Notes: generated by a model from the letters alone, not told the origin. A DNA stretch of 64,000 bases from WHSW01 sp963742205 (GCA_963742205.1 CAVUKZ010000006.1:62001-126000); one strand, 5' to 3'; counted from the stretch's first letter, positions 14,828 to 24,777 are shown. Translations and numbers: made by a program.

Positions 14828-14854
14828 CCTCAATCAGCGCGGATGCGGTGCGCG

Positions 14855-15550
14855 TCAGTCGCTCGCTGCAACCTTGAACGCCGGCTGGAAACCGGTCCAG
14901 CAACCCTCGTCGAGCCGGAACGTGCCGGTCCCGAGCGAGCCGTCGCAGTAGGCGCCGGCGAAGGTGCTGTACAGGTACGCGTCGTCAGGACGCGGCTGCG
15001 TCCCCACGGTCGGCGCGTTCCCGAACGTGCCGACGTTGAGGCTGTCGTACGGGCAGCCGCCGCTGGTGCCGAAGCACGGAGCGCTCTCGCCGACCGGGTC
15101 ATAGCCGAAGTGCGTCGTGTCGTACTCGACCGAGACGATCGCCTGCTCCGGCAGATCGAGGCTGCCGAGGTTCGCGGTGATGTTCACGGCGCGACCGTTG
15201 TTGCACTTGCCGTCGCGCGCCGAGAACCACTTGCCCGCGTCCGCGCCGGTGCACTTCGTGAAGTTCGCCGACGGTCGGTACGGGAGCGTGTACGTGTGTG
15301 AGACCTTGCCGATCAGCCTGCCGGGCTCGCCGGTGGGGCGAACGCGGTAGACGTTGAACCGGATCGGCCAGTTGAACGTCGCGCTGGGAGAGCTCGAGCA
15401 GTCGCCGGTGCTCGCGCCACCCGACTGGCAGGCCCAGCTGCTCATCGTCACGGTGAGCTTCGGATCGTTCCGCGCGGTGCCGTCGAAGTCGACCAAGCCG
15501 CCGAACTCCGACGTCGAGGTCGCCTCAAGTGTAACTAACACCATTTTCAA
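14855..15550 (-). CDS. Cys-rich secreted-type protein, probably N-terminally truncated
   Basis: This 231-aa protein is not of known function. It contains EATSTSEFGGLVDFDGTARN, TVTMSSWACQSGG, VSVEYDTTHFGYDPVGESAP and a C-terminus FRLDEGCWTGFQPAFKV. This pattern resembles a family of exported actinobacterial proteins that normally begin with a signal peptide and about 50 more residues. Here the frame starts MKMVLVTLEATSTSEF, so no signal peptide is present. Cysteines occur in pairs (CQ...DC, KC...KC, PCF...GCP, YC...GC), which fits an extracellular disulfide-bonded fold. The upstream 100 bp are AT-rich for this genome. The gene may be a remnant or may have lost its 5' end to a rearrangement. 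Confidence 0.55.
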   Translation of the reverse strand: MKMVLVTLEATSTSEFGGLVDFDGTARNDPKLTVTMSSWACQSGGASTGDCSSSPSATFNWPIRFNVYRVRPTGEPGRLIGKVSHTYTLPYRPSANFTKCTGADAGKWFSARDGKCNNGRAVNITANLGSLDLPEQAIVSVEYDTTHFGYDPVGESAPCFGTSGGCPYDSLNVGTFGNAPTVGTQPRPDDAYLYSTFAGAYCDGSLGTGTFRLDEGCWTGFQPAFKVAASD

Positions 15551-15684
15551 AAGTGTCAGTTCACTCTGTGTGTACCACCGAGAGTACGATAGGTACGTGA
15601 GTCAGTGTGGGCTCGAAGCACGCGCGGCAGCGTCGGTAGCGCGCGCGAGGTGCTCGGCGCGGGACCGATACGGTCAGCGGCGCG

Positions 15685-16856
15685 GTGGACGCACACGCAG
15701 CCGAGATCGACCCGCTGGACGCGGTCGCCCGCCCTGGTGGGAGTCGCTCGAGGCCGCCCACGGGCCGCTGGCGCTGTTCGACGCCCACACCCATATCGGC
15801 AGGAACGATCCCGACGGCTACCGCCAGGAGCCCGCGGAACTGCTCGCCGCGCTCGCGGCGGTCGACGCGCGGGCCGCGGTGTTCGCGATGCAGGAGCCGG
15901 ACGGATACCGGGAGGCGAACGACTTCGTCATCGCCGCCGCCGCGGACTCCGAAGGTGTCCTGGTCCCCTACTGCCGCATCAACCCGCACGACGCCGCGGC
16001 TGCGGAAGCCGAGCGCGCGCTCGACGCCGGCGCCCGGGGGATCAAGCTCCACCCGCGCGCCGAGGCGTTCACCCTCGACCTGCCGGCGGTGCGCGACCTC
16101 GTCGCGATCGCTCACGAGCGTCGCCTCCCGGTCCTGATCCACGCCGGGCGCGGGATTCCCGCCCTCGGCCGCCACTCGCTCGAGCTCGCCGGGGAGTTCT
16201 GCGACGCGAGGCTGATCCTCGCTCACGCCGCGGTCTCCGACCTCGCCTGGCTCTGGCGCGAGATGCCATCACACCCCAACCTTCTGATCGACACCTCGTG
16301 GTGGAACCCCGCCGATCTGATCGCGCTCTTTCGCCTCGTGCCCCCGGGCCAGATCCTCTGGGCGAGTGACTCGCCCTACGTGCAACCGATGCCTTCCGCG
16401 GCCATCCATCTCCGCTACGCGGTCGAGGCGGGCCTGGGCGACGAGGCGCTGCGGTCGATCGCCGGCGCGCAGATGGAGCGCATCCTCGCCCGGGACGAGC
16501 TCCTGCAACCTCCGGCACCGGCGGCAGAGCTCGCGCCGCTGGACCCGCTGCTCGAGCGCGTCGTCTCGCATCTCGTGAGCGCGGTCGGGGTCGCGGTCGC
16601 GGGCGGCGACCCGGACGAGCAGCTCGCGCTGGCGACGCTCGCGTGCGCGGTCGAGGCGGGGCCGTACGTCGAGCTGTGCGCCGAGATCGCGTGGATCATC
16701 GACCGAGCGAGGGAGAACTTTCCGCAGCCCGACCGGCTGCGGTTCTTCACCGGCGCGCGCCTGATCGCATTCGCGATCGCGATCGCCCGTACGCCCAACA
16801 CGGCCCGGCCCGCGATCGCCCCGGGCCGCCGGCTCGGTCGCGACGAGGCCGGCTAG
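15685..16856 (+). CDS. Amidohydrolase-family protein (Amidohydro_2), frameshifted near the start
   Basis: This is a TIM-barrel metal-dependent hydrolase of about 390 aa. From a GTG at 15685 the frame gives VDAHAAEIDPLDAVARP; near 15733 a one-base shift leads into WWESLEAAHGPLALFDAHTH. Metal-ligand motifs are DAHTHIG (HxH), GIKLHPRAE (Lys and His), LIHAGRG (His), ILAHAAVSD (His) and WASDSPY (Asp), so the active site looks complete. The last 120 residues form a helical extension. Substrate is unknown. It is divergent from the truncated secreted gene and convergent with the Ig-like gene. Confidence 0.75.
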
Positions 16857-16862
16857 CGCCGC

Positions 16863-17834
16863 TCAGCGGCTCTTCAGTTTCAGGTGTCGGTGGCGGACGA
16901 TGGGAGTCCCCATGTCCGGCGCGAACCGGACCTCGATCCGCACCTTCACCTGCCCACGGCGATGCAGGCGCCGCCGCGCCTTCTTGCGGGGCTTGACGGT
17001 CAGCTTCACCGTGCCGGGCCCGAGGGCGCGACGCTGATCGGGGCGCACCTTGGCCGTGCGCTCGAGGCTCAGCAGCCCGGCAGCGGGAACCTTCACCCGA
17101 AAGCGCGCGAGCCCTCGCTTGCGATCGTGCTTTGGGGGACCGAGGTCAAAGCCCGCCGTCGCCGAGCTCACCGGAGCGGTCGAGCTCGACTGCGCCGCGC
17201 GGTCGCCGCCGTCGTTCGAGGCGGTGACCCGGACGCGGATCCGGGCGCCGACCTCCGCCGCTGTCAGCAGGTAGGTCGGGGCGGTCGCCCCGGCGATCGG
17301 GGCGCACTGGCCACCGCGGCACTGCTTCCACTGATAGGCGAAGGCGTCCGGCGCTCCGGACCAGGTGCCGGTGGTCGAGCTCAGCGTCTGGCCCTCGCGG
17401 GCGACGCCGCTGATCAGCGGCTTGGCGACGTTTGCGGGTGCCGGAACGCGGATCACCTTCGTGGCGGCACTACGCGCGGCGGGCGAAGCGCCGTCCGCGT
17501 TCTCGGCGACGACCTCGACCCGGATCCGGTGCCCGAGGTCCGCCGTTGCGAGGCGGTAGGTCGGCTGCGAGGCGCCGGCGATTGCAGTACAGGCGGCGCC
17601 ATCGCCGCCGCACCGAAGCCACTGGTAGAAGAACGACGTCGGCGAGCCCTGCCACTCGCCCTGGCTCGCGGAGAGCGACTCGCCCACCCGGGGCTTGCCC
17701 GAGATCGTCGGCGACACCGTGTTGACGGGCGCGACACGGGCGGCCGCCGACCCGACGGCGGCGGTGGCGAGAAGCGCCAGCGCCGCCACGGCGATCAGCG
17801 CGATCCGGGTCGAAAACGGCGTCCGGCTGCTCAT
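16863..17834 (-). CDS. Secreted protein with two Ig-like repeats
   Basis: The start is taken at MSSRTPFSTRIALIAVAALA (17834), a signal peptide; an ATG five codons upstream is possible. Two repeats follow, each about 90 aa: NTVSPTISGKPRVGESLSAS with W-x-G-x-P and YQWLRCGGDG..C, then VAKPLISGVAREGQTLSSTT with YQWKQCRGGQC. Each contains a Cys pair and ends in a strand of the type IRVEVVAENADGAS. This repeat family is common in exported proteins of Thermoleophilia and related groups. The C-terminal 80 residues are very basic (KPRKKARRRLHRRGQVKVRI). Role is unknown. Confidence 0.8.
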   Translation of the reverse strand: MSSRTPFSTRIALIAVAALALLATAAVGSAAARVAPVNTVSPTISGKPRVGESLSASQGEWQGSPTSFFYQWLRCGGDGAACTAIAGASQPTYRLATADLGHRIRVEVVAENADGASPAARSAATKVIRVPAPANVAKPLISGVAREGQTLSSTTGTWSGAPDAFAYQWKQCRGGQCAPIAGATAPTYLLTAAEVGARIRVRVTASNDGGDRAAQSSSTAPVSSATAGFDLGPPKHDRKRGLARFRVKVPAAGLLSLERTAKVRPDQRRALGPGTVKLTVKPRKKARRRLHRRGQVKVRIEVRFAPDMGTPIVRHRHLKLKSR

Positions 17835-17885
17835 CGGTTGCCGAAACACACGGCCGGGGCCTCGGTTGCGCCGACCTTCGCCGGT

Positions 17886-18407
17886 CTAGATCTTCTTGAC
17901 CTGGTCGTAGCCGACCTCGACCGGGGTCTCCCGGCCGAAGATCGAGACCAGCACCTTGAGCTTGGCGGCGTCCTCGTTGATCTCGGCGATCTCGCCGGAG
18001 AAGTCGGAGAGCGGCCCCGAGATCACCTTGACCGACTCGCCCACCTCGAACTGAGCGTGGGTGCGCGGGCGCTCGGCGGTCTCGCGGTGCATGAGGCGGT
18101 CGACCTCGGGCTGGGACAGCGGGATCGGCTTGTTGCGCGAGCCGACGAACCCCGTCACGCCGGGCGTGTTCTTGACCAGATTCCAGGCGTCGTCGGTCAT
18201 CTCCATGTTGACCAACACGTAGCCAGGCATCGTGCGCTTCTCGACCTGGACGCGCTGGCCGTCCTTGAGCTCCGAGACCTGCTCGGTGGGCACGACGACC
18301 TGCCGCACGCGGGCGCGCGCGGCCATCGTCTCGACCCGGTGCTCGAGATTGGCCTTGACCTTGTTCTCGTGCCCGGAGTAGGTGTTGATCACGTACCAGC
18401 GGAACAT
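17886..18407 (-). CDS. nusG: Transcription termination/antitermination factor NusG
   Basis: NusG (173 aa) binds RNA polymerase and links it to Rho or the ribosome. The N-terminal NGN domain begins MFRWYVINTYSGHENKVKAN and contains KRTMPGYVLVNMEMTDDAWN. The KOW domain reads VGESVKVISGPLSDFSGEIA and ends YDQVKKI. It follows secE by 46 nt on the minus strand in the canonical order. Unusually, rplK does not follow directly: three genes lie between. Confidence 0.97.
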   Translation of the reverse strand: MFRWYVINTYSGHENKVKANLEHRVETMAARARVRQVVVPTEQVSELKDGQRVQVEKRTMPGYVLVNMEMTDDAWNLVKNTPGVTGFVGSRNKPIPLSQPEVDRLMHRETAERPRTHAQFEVGESVKVISGPLSDFSGEIAEINEDAAKLKVLVSIFGRETPVEVGYDQVKKI

Positions 18408-18453
18408 TTCAAAAATCGCTTTCGGTTCAGGGTTGGGTGGACGAGCAGGGCGC

Positions 18454-19017
18454 TCAGAGGATGCGCTGCACGAGCCAGTTGAACACAGCGTCCAAGACGC
18501 CGAGGTAGGCGGCCATGATCGTGATGAACACGAGCGTGATCGCAGACGCCTGGATCAGGGTCTCGCGATCCGGCCATTGGACGCGCTTGAGCTCGGCCCA
18601 GCAGGAGATGAAGAACCCGATCACCCCACCGCGCTGACGCTCGGTGGGCGCCTCCTTGGGGGCGCGCCGTTTCTCGGACTCCTTGGCGCGCTGCTTGCGA
18701 TCGCGCTCCTCCTGGCGGCGGGCGCGGCGGCTGATCTTGTCGGCGGGCGCCTCGGTCTCGGTCTCCGGCGCCGGCGCCCCGACGTCGGCGCGCGAGGGGG
18801 CCGGCGCCTCGGGCGGCGCGGCGGCCTCGGGAGCGCCCTTGAGCTGGTCGAGATCGGCGCCGCGCTCGGCGAGCTCGGCCTCGATCACGTCGGCGGTCTC
18901 GCCGACCTGCGTGTCGTGCTGCGCGCGCGACTCCTGCTCGAGGTCGTCAGGCGACCGCTGCTGCTGCTGGGCGCGGCGGCGCTGCTCGGCCTTGCGCTGT
19001 GCTCGCGTCTTTGCCAA
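18454..19017 (-). CDS. secE: Preprotein translocase subunit SecE with long N-terminal extension
   Basis: SecE is the small essential membrane subunit of SecYEG. The functional part is the C-terminal ~60 aa: amphipathic helix (FFISCWAELKRVQWPDRETL) and one membrane helix (ASAITLVFITIMAAYLGVLD). The first ~125 residues are a charged extension, rich in Gln/Arg at the start and Ala/Pro/Glu later, with no hydrophobic segment, making the protein 187 aa compared with 60-130 aa in most bacteria. It lies between rpmG and nusG, as in most genomes. Confidence 0.95.
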   Translation of the reverse strand: MAKTRAQRKAEQRRRAQQQQRSPDDLEQESRAQHDTQVGETADVIEAELAERGADLDQLKGAPEAAAPPEAPAPSRADVGAPAPETETEAPADKISRRARRQEERDRKQRAKESEKRRAPKEAPTERQRGGVIGFFISCWAELKRVQWPDRETLIQASAITLVFITIMAAYLGVLDAVFNWLVQRIL

Positions 19018-19052
19018 GGGTCAGTGATGCGCGGGGGCGCGGGCGAGCACCC

Positions 19053-19217
19053 TCAGCGGGTCTCCTTGTGCGGGGTGTGGTGCCCGCACCAGCGACAGTA
19101 CTTGCGCATCTCGATCCGGTCCGGCGTATTTCGCCGCGACTTGTTGGTCTGGTAGTTGCGCCGCTTGCACTCCTCGCACGCGAGGGTTACGGCGATTCGA
19201 ACGTCTCCGCGAGCCAT
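19053..19217 (-). CDS. rpmG: 50S ribosomal protein L33 (zinc-binding form)
   Basis: This 54-aa gene is read from ATG at 19217 (RBS GAGGAG a few bases upstream) to TGA at 19053. The sequence includes MARGDVRIAVTLACEECKRR, NYQTNKSRRNTPDRIEMRKY and CRWCGHHTPHKETR. CEEC and CRWC are the four zinc ligands of the 'C+' L33 type. It begins the rpmG-secE-nusG group with secE 35 nt downstream. Confidence 0.96.
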   Translation of the reverse strand: MARGDVRIAVTLACEECKRRNYQTNKSRRNTPDRIEMRKYCRWCGHHTPHKETR

Positions 19218-19268
19218 CTGCTCCTCTGATCACTCCGGGCGGGGCGCTTCCTTTTTGAGCCCCGACAG

Positions 19269-19305
19269 AAAAAAGACCTCCGCCGAGCCCTGCTTTGGGC
19301 GCGGC
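19269..19305 (-). terminator. Hairpin followed by a T run, upstream of rpmG
   Basis: GCCGAGCCC (19282-19290) pairs with GGGCGCGGC (19297-19305) with one mismatch. On the minus strand TTTTTT (19274-19269) follows seven bases later. It could terminate transcription arriving from the surface-protein gene. The rest of 19218-19394 holds only this and the next hairpin. Confidence 0.4.
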
Positions 19306-19347
19306 ACGAGGGGTTGCGGAAGGATAGCGCGCCTCCGTGGAACGCGG

Positions 19348-19376
19348 ACGGCCGCGACCAACGCGGTCGCGGCCGT
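19348..19376 (-). terminator. Strong hairpin after the surface-protein gene
   Basis: ACGGCCGCGACC (19348-19359) and GGTCGCGGCCGT (19365-19376) form a perfect 12-bp stem with a 5-nt loop, 19 nt beyond the stop at 19395. A short TTT follows on the plus-strand side. It matches the style of the hairpin after rpoC (ACGGCC...GGCCGT). Confidence 0.6.
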
Positions 19377-19394
19377 TTGCCTAGGCGTCGGTGC

Positions 19395-20031
19395 TCAGAC
19401 GTTTCCGGGCTCGTTCGGTCCGCGCCGCCTGGCGAGGAGGAAGAACGCAACCGCGCCCAGCCCGGTGGCGAGCAGGATGATCGGCAGGGCCACGCCCATG
19501 CCGTCCGAGCTCGAGGCGTTGCGGCCGAGGATCTCGTCGACGACGCCGCCGAGCCCGCCGCCGCCGCCGTCATCGGACTGGAGGGTCGTGTTGCTCCCGA
19601 GCCGGAGCCGCCGCGTCGGGCCGGAGCCGCCCGTTGCCGGAGCCGCCGCCGTGAGCCGCCGTTGCCGCCGCCGTTCGAGCCGGAGCCCGAGCCCTGCGGC
19701 GCCGTGGAGTCGGCGATCGCCGCCGTCGCGGCGCCGTCGGCGCCCTGGGCGTTGAGCTCGTCCGTCACCTGGGGCGAGAGCGAGTTGCCACCGCCCGCGG
19801 AACCTCCGCCGCCGGAGCCGCCGCCTGCCGCGCCGCCGCCACCACCCTGGTGGCCGCCGCCGCCGCGTTACCGCCGTTGTGGCCGCCGTTGCTGCCGTCG
19901 GGCTGGTTGCCCCCGGCTCCGGGGATGTTCTCTTGATATTGGTCGACACCTGATCCGGCCTGCGCCTGCGCGGCCACGGGAGCCGCTGCGAGGGACGCGA
20001 GCACCACGGAAACGATCATCAGTTTGCGCAT
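19395..20031 (-). CDS. Low-complexity membrane-anchored surface protein, frameshifted
   Basis: The gene starts MRKLMIVSVVLASLAAAPVA (signal peptide, cleavage near AQA-QAG) and continues VDQYQENIPGAGGNQPDGSN. It then becomes Gly/Asn/Ser-rich. After at least two frame changes (near 19780 and 19650) it includes VTDELNAQGADGAATAAIAD and STAPQGSGSGSNGGGNGG. It ends in a membrane helix (VALPIILLATGLGAVAFFLL) followed by ARRR and a short tail, so it looks like a type I membrane or cell-surface protein. No sortase motif is seen. No function is recognised. Confidence 0.6.
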
Positions 20032-20162
20032 GCCCTCTCATACGGGCCGGGAGACGACGGGCTGACAGATCCGCCCGGCGTCAGCGGCGGCGCCCGCTCT
20101 GACGTAATAAGCCATGCATGGACGTACGGCCGCAGAGCGCGCGCTCATCGGGAGCCGCGGCG

Positions 20163-22089
20163 ATGGATCACCCCCGCGCCTCGGCAGGCGACGCCGTTCG
20201 CCGCTTCGGGCCCGTCCTCGCCGGCTACGCGCTGCCGTTCCTGCTCGTCTTCTACCTCGCCATGAAGGGCGGCGGCTACGACTCGATCGTCCGCGGGGAG
20301 GTCGGGGTCGCGGTCTGGTGGGTCGTCCTGATCGGCGCCGCGGTCGGCGCGCTCCCGGCGGCCCGGATCACGGCCGCGGGCTGGGTCATGTTCGGGCTCC
20401 TCGCGGCGTTCGCCGTGTGGACGACGCTCGGGATCAGCTGGTCCGACTCGGCGGAGCGCAGCGCGGCGGAGGCGGGGCGCGTCGCCGCCTATCTCGGCGT
20501 GTTCGTCTCGCGCTCACCGCCCAGCGCGGCGAGGCGGTGCGGCGGACGGTGATCTCGGTCGGCGCCGCGATCGCCGTGATCAGCGTGCTCGCCCTGCTCT
20601 CGCGGCGTGCACCCGGACTGGTTCCCGGCCAACACCGCCGCCGACGTCCTCCCCCAGGGCCGGCGCCTCAACTACCCGCTCGGCTACTGGAACGGGCTCG
20701 CGGCGCTGATCGGGATCGGCATCCCGGTGATCCTCTGGGTCGCGACCAGCGCCCGGCACGTGGTCTCGCGCGCGCTCGCCGCGGCGGCGCTCCCGGCGAT
20801 GGCCGTCGCGACCTACTACACGCTCTCGCGCGGCGGCGCGATCGAGATCGGCGCCGGACTGATCGTCCTCTTCGCGCTCTACCCCCGCCGGCTGCAGCTG
20901 CTGCCGATGACGCTCATCGCCGGCGATCGGCAGCGCGCTCGCCGTCGCCGCGGCCACCCAGCGCGGGGCCCTCGCCGACGGGCTCACCAACGCCGCCGCC
21001 GACTCGCAGGCCTCGGAGATGCTCGCCCTGATGCTGGTCGTCTGCGCCGGCGTCGGGCTGATCGCGGCGGCGATCGCGCTCGCCGAGCGCTACGAGCTCT
21101 ACCGGATGCCCACGGTCGCGAAGCCCGTGGCGCTCGGCTGCGGGCGCGGCGATCGCCATCGTCTGCTGATCGGCGCGCTCGCGTTCGGCGCGCCCGGGCA
21201 AGATCGCCGACGGCTGGGAGAGCTTCAAGGATCCGGGCGGCCCGAACGACACCGCGCAGCGCTTCTCGAGCGCCGGCGGCAACGGCCGCTACCAGTACTG
21301 GTCGACCCTCGTCAACGCGGCGGAGGACAAGCCACTCACCGGGATCGGGCCGGGGACGTTCGAGTTCCTCTGGGCGCGTGAGGGCACCCGGACCGGATTC
21401 GTCCGCGACGGCTCACTCCCTCTACTTCGAGTCGCTCGGCGAGCTCGGCTTCCCGGGCGCGCTGCTGATCGTCGCCCTGATGATCGCCGTGCTCGGCTGG
21501 GGCGTGGCCCAATGCCGAGGGGCCGACCCGCAGCGGCGGACGATGCTCGCCGCCGCGACGGCGGGGTGCGCCGTGTTCGTGGTCGCAGCGGGGATCGACT
21601 GGGTCTGGGAGCTGCCGGTGATCCCGGTCAGCTTCCTCTTGCTGGCAGCGTCGATCGCCGCGACGCGGGCGACCGCGCCGCAGGCCGGCGATCGCCGGGT
21701 CGGACTCCGCCTCGGCCTCGTCGGGCTCTCGGTCGCCGGCCTGATCGCGGTCGCGATCCCGCTCGCGAGCGCCGCTTCGATCCGCGACAGCCAGGACCTC
21801 GTGCAGTCGGCCCAGCTCGGTCAGGCGCTCGACGCGGCGGCGACGGCGAAGAACATCCAGCCGTACGCGGCGACCCCGAGCCTGCAGGAGGCGCTGATCT
21901 ACGAGCAGGCCGGCGATCTGCGGTCCGCCGTCGCGGCCGCCCGCGAGGCGACCGACGACGAGCCCGCCAACTGGCGCAACTGGATCGTGCTCTCGCGACT
22001 GCAGGCCCGCAACGGCAACGTCGACGGGCGCGATCGCCGCCTACCGCCATGCCCGCGACCTGAACCCGAGATCCCCGCTGTTCAACTAA
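20163..22089 (+). CDS. O-antigen ligase/polymerase-like membrane protein with TPR tail, frameshifted
   Basis: This is a polytopic membrane protein of about 640 aa. The start at 20163 has GGGAG eight bases upstream. Hydrophobic segments include FGPVLAGYALPFLLVFYLAM, GEVGVAVWWVVLIGAAVGAL and, after frame changes near 20510 and 20600, RLNYPLGYWNGLAALIGIGI and VVSRALAAAALPAMAVATYY. Further shifts occur near 20925, 21170 and 21400. The ligase-type region HSLYFESLGELGFPGALLIV is followed by a cytoplasmic or extracellular helical repeat (AKNIQPYAATPSLQEALIYE) typical of TPRs. The end is TAA at 22087 after one inserted G near 22031. Wzy/WaaL-type proteins polymerise or transfer surface glycans. Confidence 0.7.
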
Positions 22090-22111
22090 TGACGCGAGGA
22101 GAACCCACGAG

Positions 22112-22348
22112 ATGACCGAGTTCGAGCCCGACCTCGAGGACGTCGCCGACGCGCCTGCGAAGCGGCCGGCCGATCCCCCGCGCCGGGTTCCGCGCCGAGC
22201 TCCGCTCCCAGCTGCTCGTCCGCTCGCCGCGCGCCCGATGGCCCGCGGCCGGCTGCGCCTGCTGATCGCCGCCCACGCCGTCTCCGGCGCCGTGCTCCTG
22301 GCCGTGGTCGCGGTCGGGGTCGCCGGCGCGGGCCCGTTCGCGGCGTAG
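22112..22348 (+). CDS. Small single-pass membrane protein, probably frameshifted
   Basis: Read as one frame it starts MTEFEPDLEDVADAPAKRPA and ends in a membrane helix LLIAAHAVSGAVLLAVVAVG. In the middle a different frame gives a more natural sequence, PIPRAGFRAELRSQLLVRSP, a pattern seen in small cytoplasmic-tail membrane proteins near ECF sigma genes. Two single-base errors (near 22160 and 22230) would reconcile both ends. RBS GAGGAG precedes the start. It may be an anti-sigma-like partner of the convergent sigma gene, but nothing proves that. Confidence 0.45.
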   Translation: MTEFEPDLEDVADAPAKRPADPPRRVPRRAPLPAARPLAARPMARGRLRLLIAAHAVSGAVLLAVVAVGVAGAGPFAA

Positions 22349-22367
22349 GGCGCGCCAGCCCGGCGGC

Positions 22368-22903
22368 CTACGCCCGGTCTTGCACCGGGGTGCGTTCGTC
22401 GGCGCTCATCGTCGCCCGCATGCGGCGCAGGGAGCGGGAGAGGATCTGCTGGACGTTGGCGAGCGAGAGGCCGGTGAGGTCCGCGATCTCGGGCCCGTTG
22501 AGGTCACCGCCGAAGCGCAGGGCGATCAGCTCGCGCTCGCGCTCGTTGAGCTCGTCGAGGGCCGCCTCGAGCTTCGGGGTCGAGGCCGAGGCGGACGTCG
22601 TAGTCGTCGTAGCGTGCCGAGCTGCGCTTCGCCCGGCTCGCCCTCGGGGAGCGGCTCCTCGGCCCCGCGGGAGCCGCGGCGGTAGTGGTCGATGAGCAGG
22701 TTCTGGGCGATCGCCAGCAGCCAGGTGCGGGCGCTGGCCCGCTCCGGGTCGAAGCGACCCCAGGCCCGCAGGGCGCGCTCGAAGGTCGCTTGGACGAGGT
22801 CCTCGACCTCCTCGCGGGAGGACAGGCGATAGCCGAGGAAGCCGTAGACGTCCCACACGTGCTCGTCGTAGACGGCGACGAAGTCCTGTGAGTCGGAGCT
22901 CAT
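22368..22903 (-). CDS. ECF-type RNA polymerase sigma factor, frameshifted
   Basis: This is a sigma-70 family group 4 factor of about 178 aa. Region 2 reads VYGFLGYRLSSREEVEDLVQ and then ATFERALRAWGRFDPERASA and RTWLLAIAQNLLIDHYRRGS. A frame change near 22600 leads to region 4: LNERERELIALRFGGDLNGP, then EIADLTGLSLANVQQILSRS (helix-turn-helix). It is transcribed after the sugar transferase gene, 32 nt apart, and is convergent with the small membrane protein. It may control part of the glycan locus; target promoters cannot be seen. Confidence 0.85.
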
Positions 22904-22935
22904 CTCCGGCGCGGGCCGAGGCGGCGGCCCGAGGA

Positions 22936-24580
22936 TCAGTACGCGCCCCGCTGCGCGAGGACCGCGTTCACGGTGCGCATCAGCAGCTTCATGTCCTCGG
23001 CGAACGACGGGTTCATCACGTAGGCGTAGTCGAGCTTGATCATGTCCTCGAAGCCGATGTCGCTACGGCCGAGCGTCTGCCATGGCCCGGTGATCCCAGG
23101 CCGCGCGGTGAGCCGGGCTCGGTGGTGACCGCTGACCAGCTTCGCCTCCTCGGGGATCAGCGGCCGAGGGCCGACGAGGCTCATCTGGCCCCTGACGACG
23201 TTCCATGAGCTGCGGCAGCTCGTCGATCGACCAGCGCCGCAGCCAGGCGCCGAACTTCGTCGTCCGCGGGTCGTTGGCGACCTTGAACATGCCCGGCGTG
23301 TCGCCGCGAGCGTAGAGGCTGAGGGCGACCAGATCCTGCTTGTGCAGTTCGGCGTCGTCGACCATCGTCCTGAACTTGAGCACTTCGAATGGCTTGCCGT
23401 CCTTGCCGATCCGGATCTGTCTGAACAACGCCGGGCCCGGGGACTCGAGCCTGATGCGGATTGCGCAGTACGCGAGTAGAGGCGAGAGCACGATCAGGCC
23501 GCTGCCGGCGGCGGCTGCGTCGAAGACACGCTTGAAGATCGCCCGGCTTCGCGGCGCCCGGACCGCAGCGATCGTCAGCAGCGGCAGACCCTCCATGTAG
23601 TGGAGCGTGCCGTGCGCCGGGATCGCATCCGAGTCCGCCGGAGACGACGTCGACGTGGACGTGGAGCTCGCTCAGGACCCGGATCAGCTCGCTGCGCTCC
23701 TCGACCTCCCCGGGCGAAGCTGGCGACGATCACGCGGTTGATCTTCGCCCGGCGCGACGATGTCGATCACCGCCGGGACGCCGCCGTTGCCGACGCGCCT
23801 CGTTCTCGGCGATCTCGCCGACGCACGCCACCTTCAGACCCAGCTCGGGATGGCGCTTCAGCCGGCGAGCCACCCGGCGCACATCGATCGGGGTGCCGAG
23901 GATCGCGACGCGCTGCTCGTACCACGGTCGGCGGCGGGCGAGCGCTCGGGTCAGCGCGCGCAGCCCGAGCACGGCCGCAAGACCAGCGACCCAGATCACA
24001 GCCGAGAGCAGAAGCTCGGGCGAGCCACCGGCGCGATCACCGCCTCGACCAGCAGCAGGCACCAGCTCCACAGCGGCAAGCGCAAAGACGATCGGCCCGA
24101 TCTCGTCGGCGGCGGACGGGCCGAGGCGGCGATCGGGGATGTGGTAGAGACCGATCGCGTTGGCGATCAGAAGCCACGCGGGGAGGCGAGACGACGAAGG
24201 CAACGACTGTCTCGCTCGCGATCGCGGGACGGCCCAGTGACGAGGAGACGGCGACCGCCACGGCCGCGGCCAGGCTGAGCGCGACCAGATCGCTGAGGGC
24301 AAGCAGCCGTCGGAGGACGAAGCCCCGAGCGTCGCCGGCGAAGGTGAGGCGGCCGATGCGCGAGGAGACGACCGCGGCCTCGGGCCGCTCGTCGTCACCG
24401 ACCACAACCGCCGGCTGCGCCGCGCGCCGCTGCCGGAAGCTGCCGTCCTCGAAGCTGACCACCTTTGCCGGGAAGCTCGAGATCGAGCTTCGCCGCTTCC
24501 TCAAAGGCGGTCGCCTCGTGGAGTTCTTGCTCCGACTTCGCGTCCGTTCTCGACCTGAGTGGAATAGGAAGACTCCCCAT
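22936..24580 (-). CDS. Polyprenyl-phosphate sugar phosphotransferase (exopolysaccharide initiating enzyme), frameshifted
   Basis: The protein (about 545 aa) would transfer a sugar-phosphate to undecaprenyl phosphate, the first step of surface-glycan assembly. Start taken at MGSLPIPLRSRTDAKSEQEL (24580). Membrane helices near the N-terminus (LALSDLVALSLAAAVAVAVS) are followed by a nucleotide-binding-like domain (RRPWYEQRVAILGTPIDVRR). The catalytic domain has KRVFDAAAAGSGLIVLSPLL, SPGPALFRQIRIGKDGKPFE and VLKFRTMVDDAE, then RRWSIDELPQL. An extra G near 23204 breaks the frame before MSLVGPRPLIPEEAKLVSGH. Several more frame changes occur at 23.6-24.45 kb. It is divergent from the GT2 at 24778. 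Confidence 0.82.
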
Positions 24581-24777
24581 CGCCGGTTTCCGGGAGCTGC
24601 ATCTGTTCGAACGGTCCCCCGACTCCTGCCGCGCTCTCCCCGAACGCGAAATTCTCGAACCCCACGCTATCCGATCCCTGACACGAGCGCAAGTGAACGC
24701 CTGTCCACGCAGCTTCCGCGTTCGCCGCGCTGCCGGCCGACGGTAGCCTGCGCCGCGGGAACCGATCGCGTTCGCGC

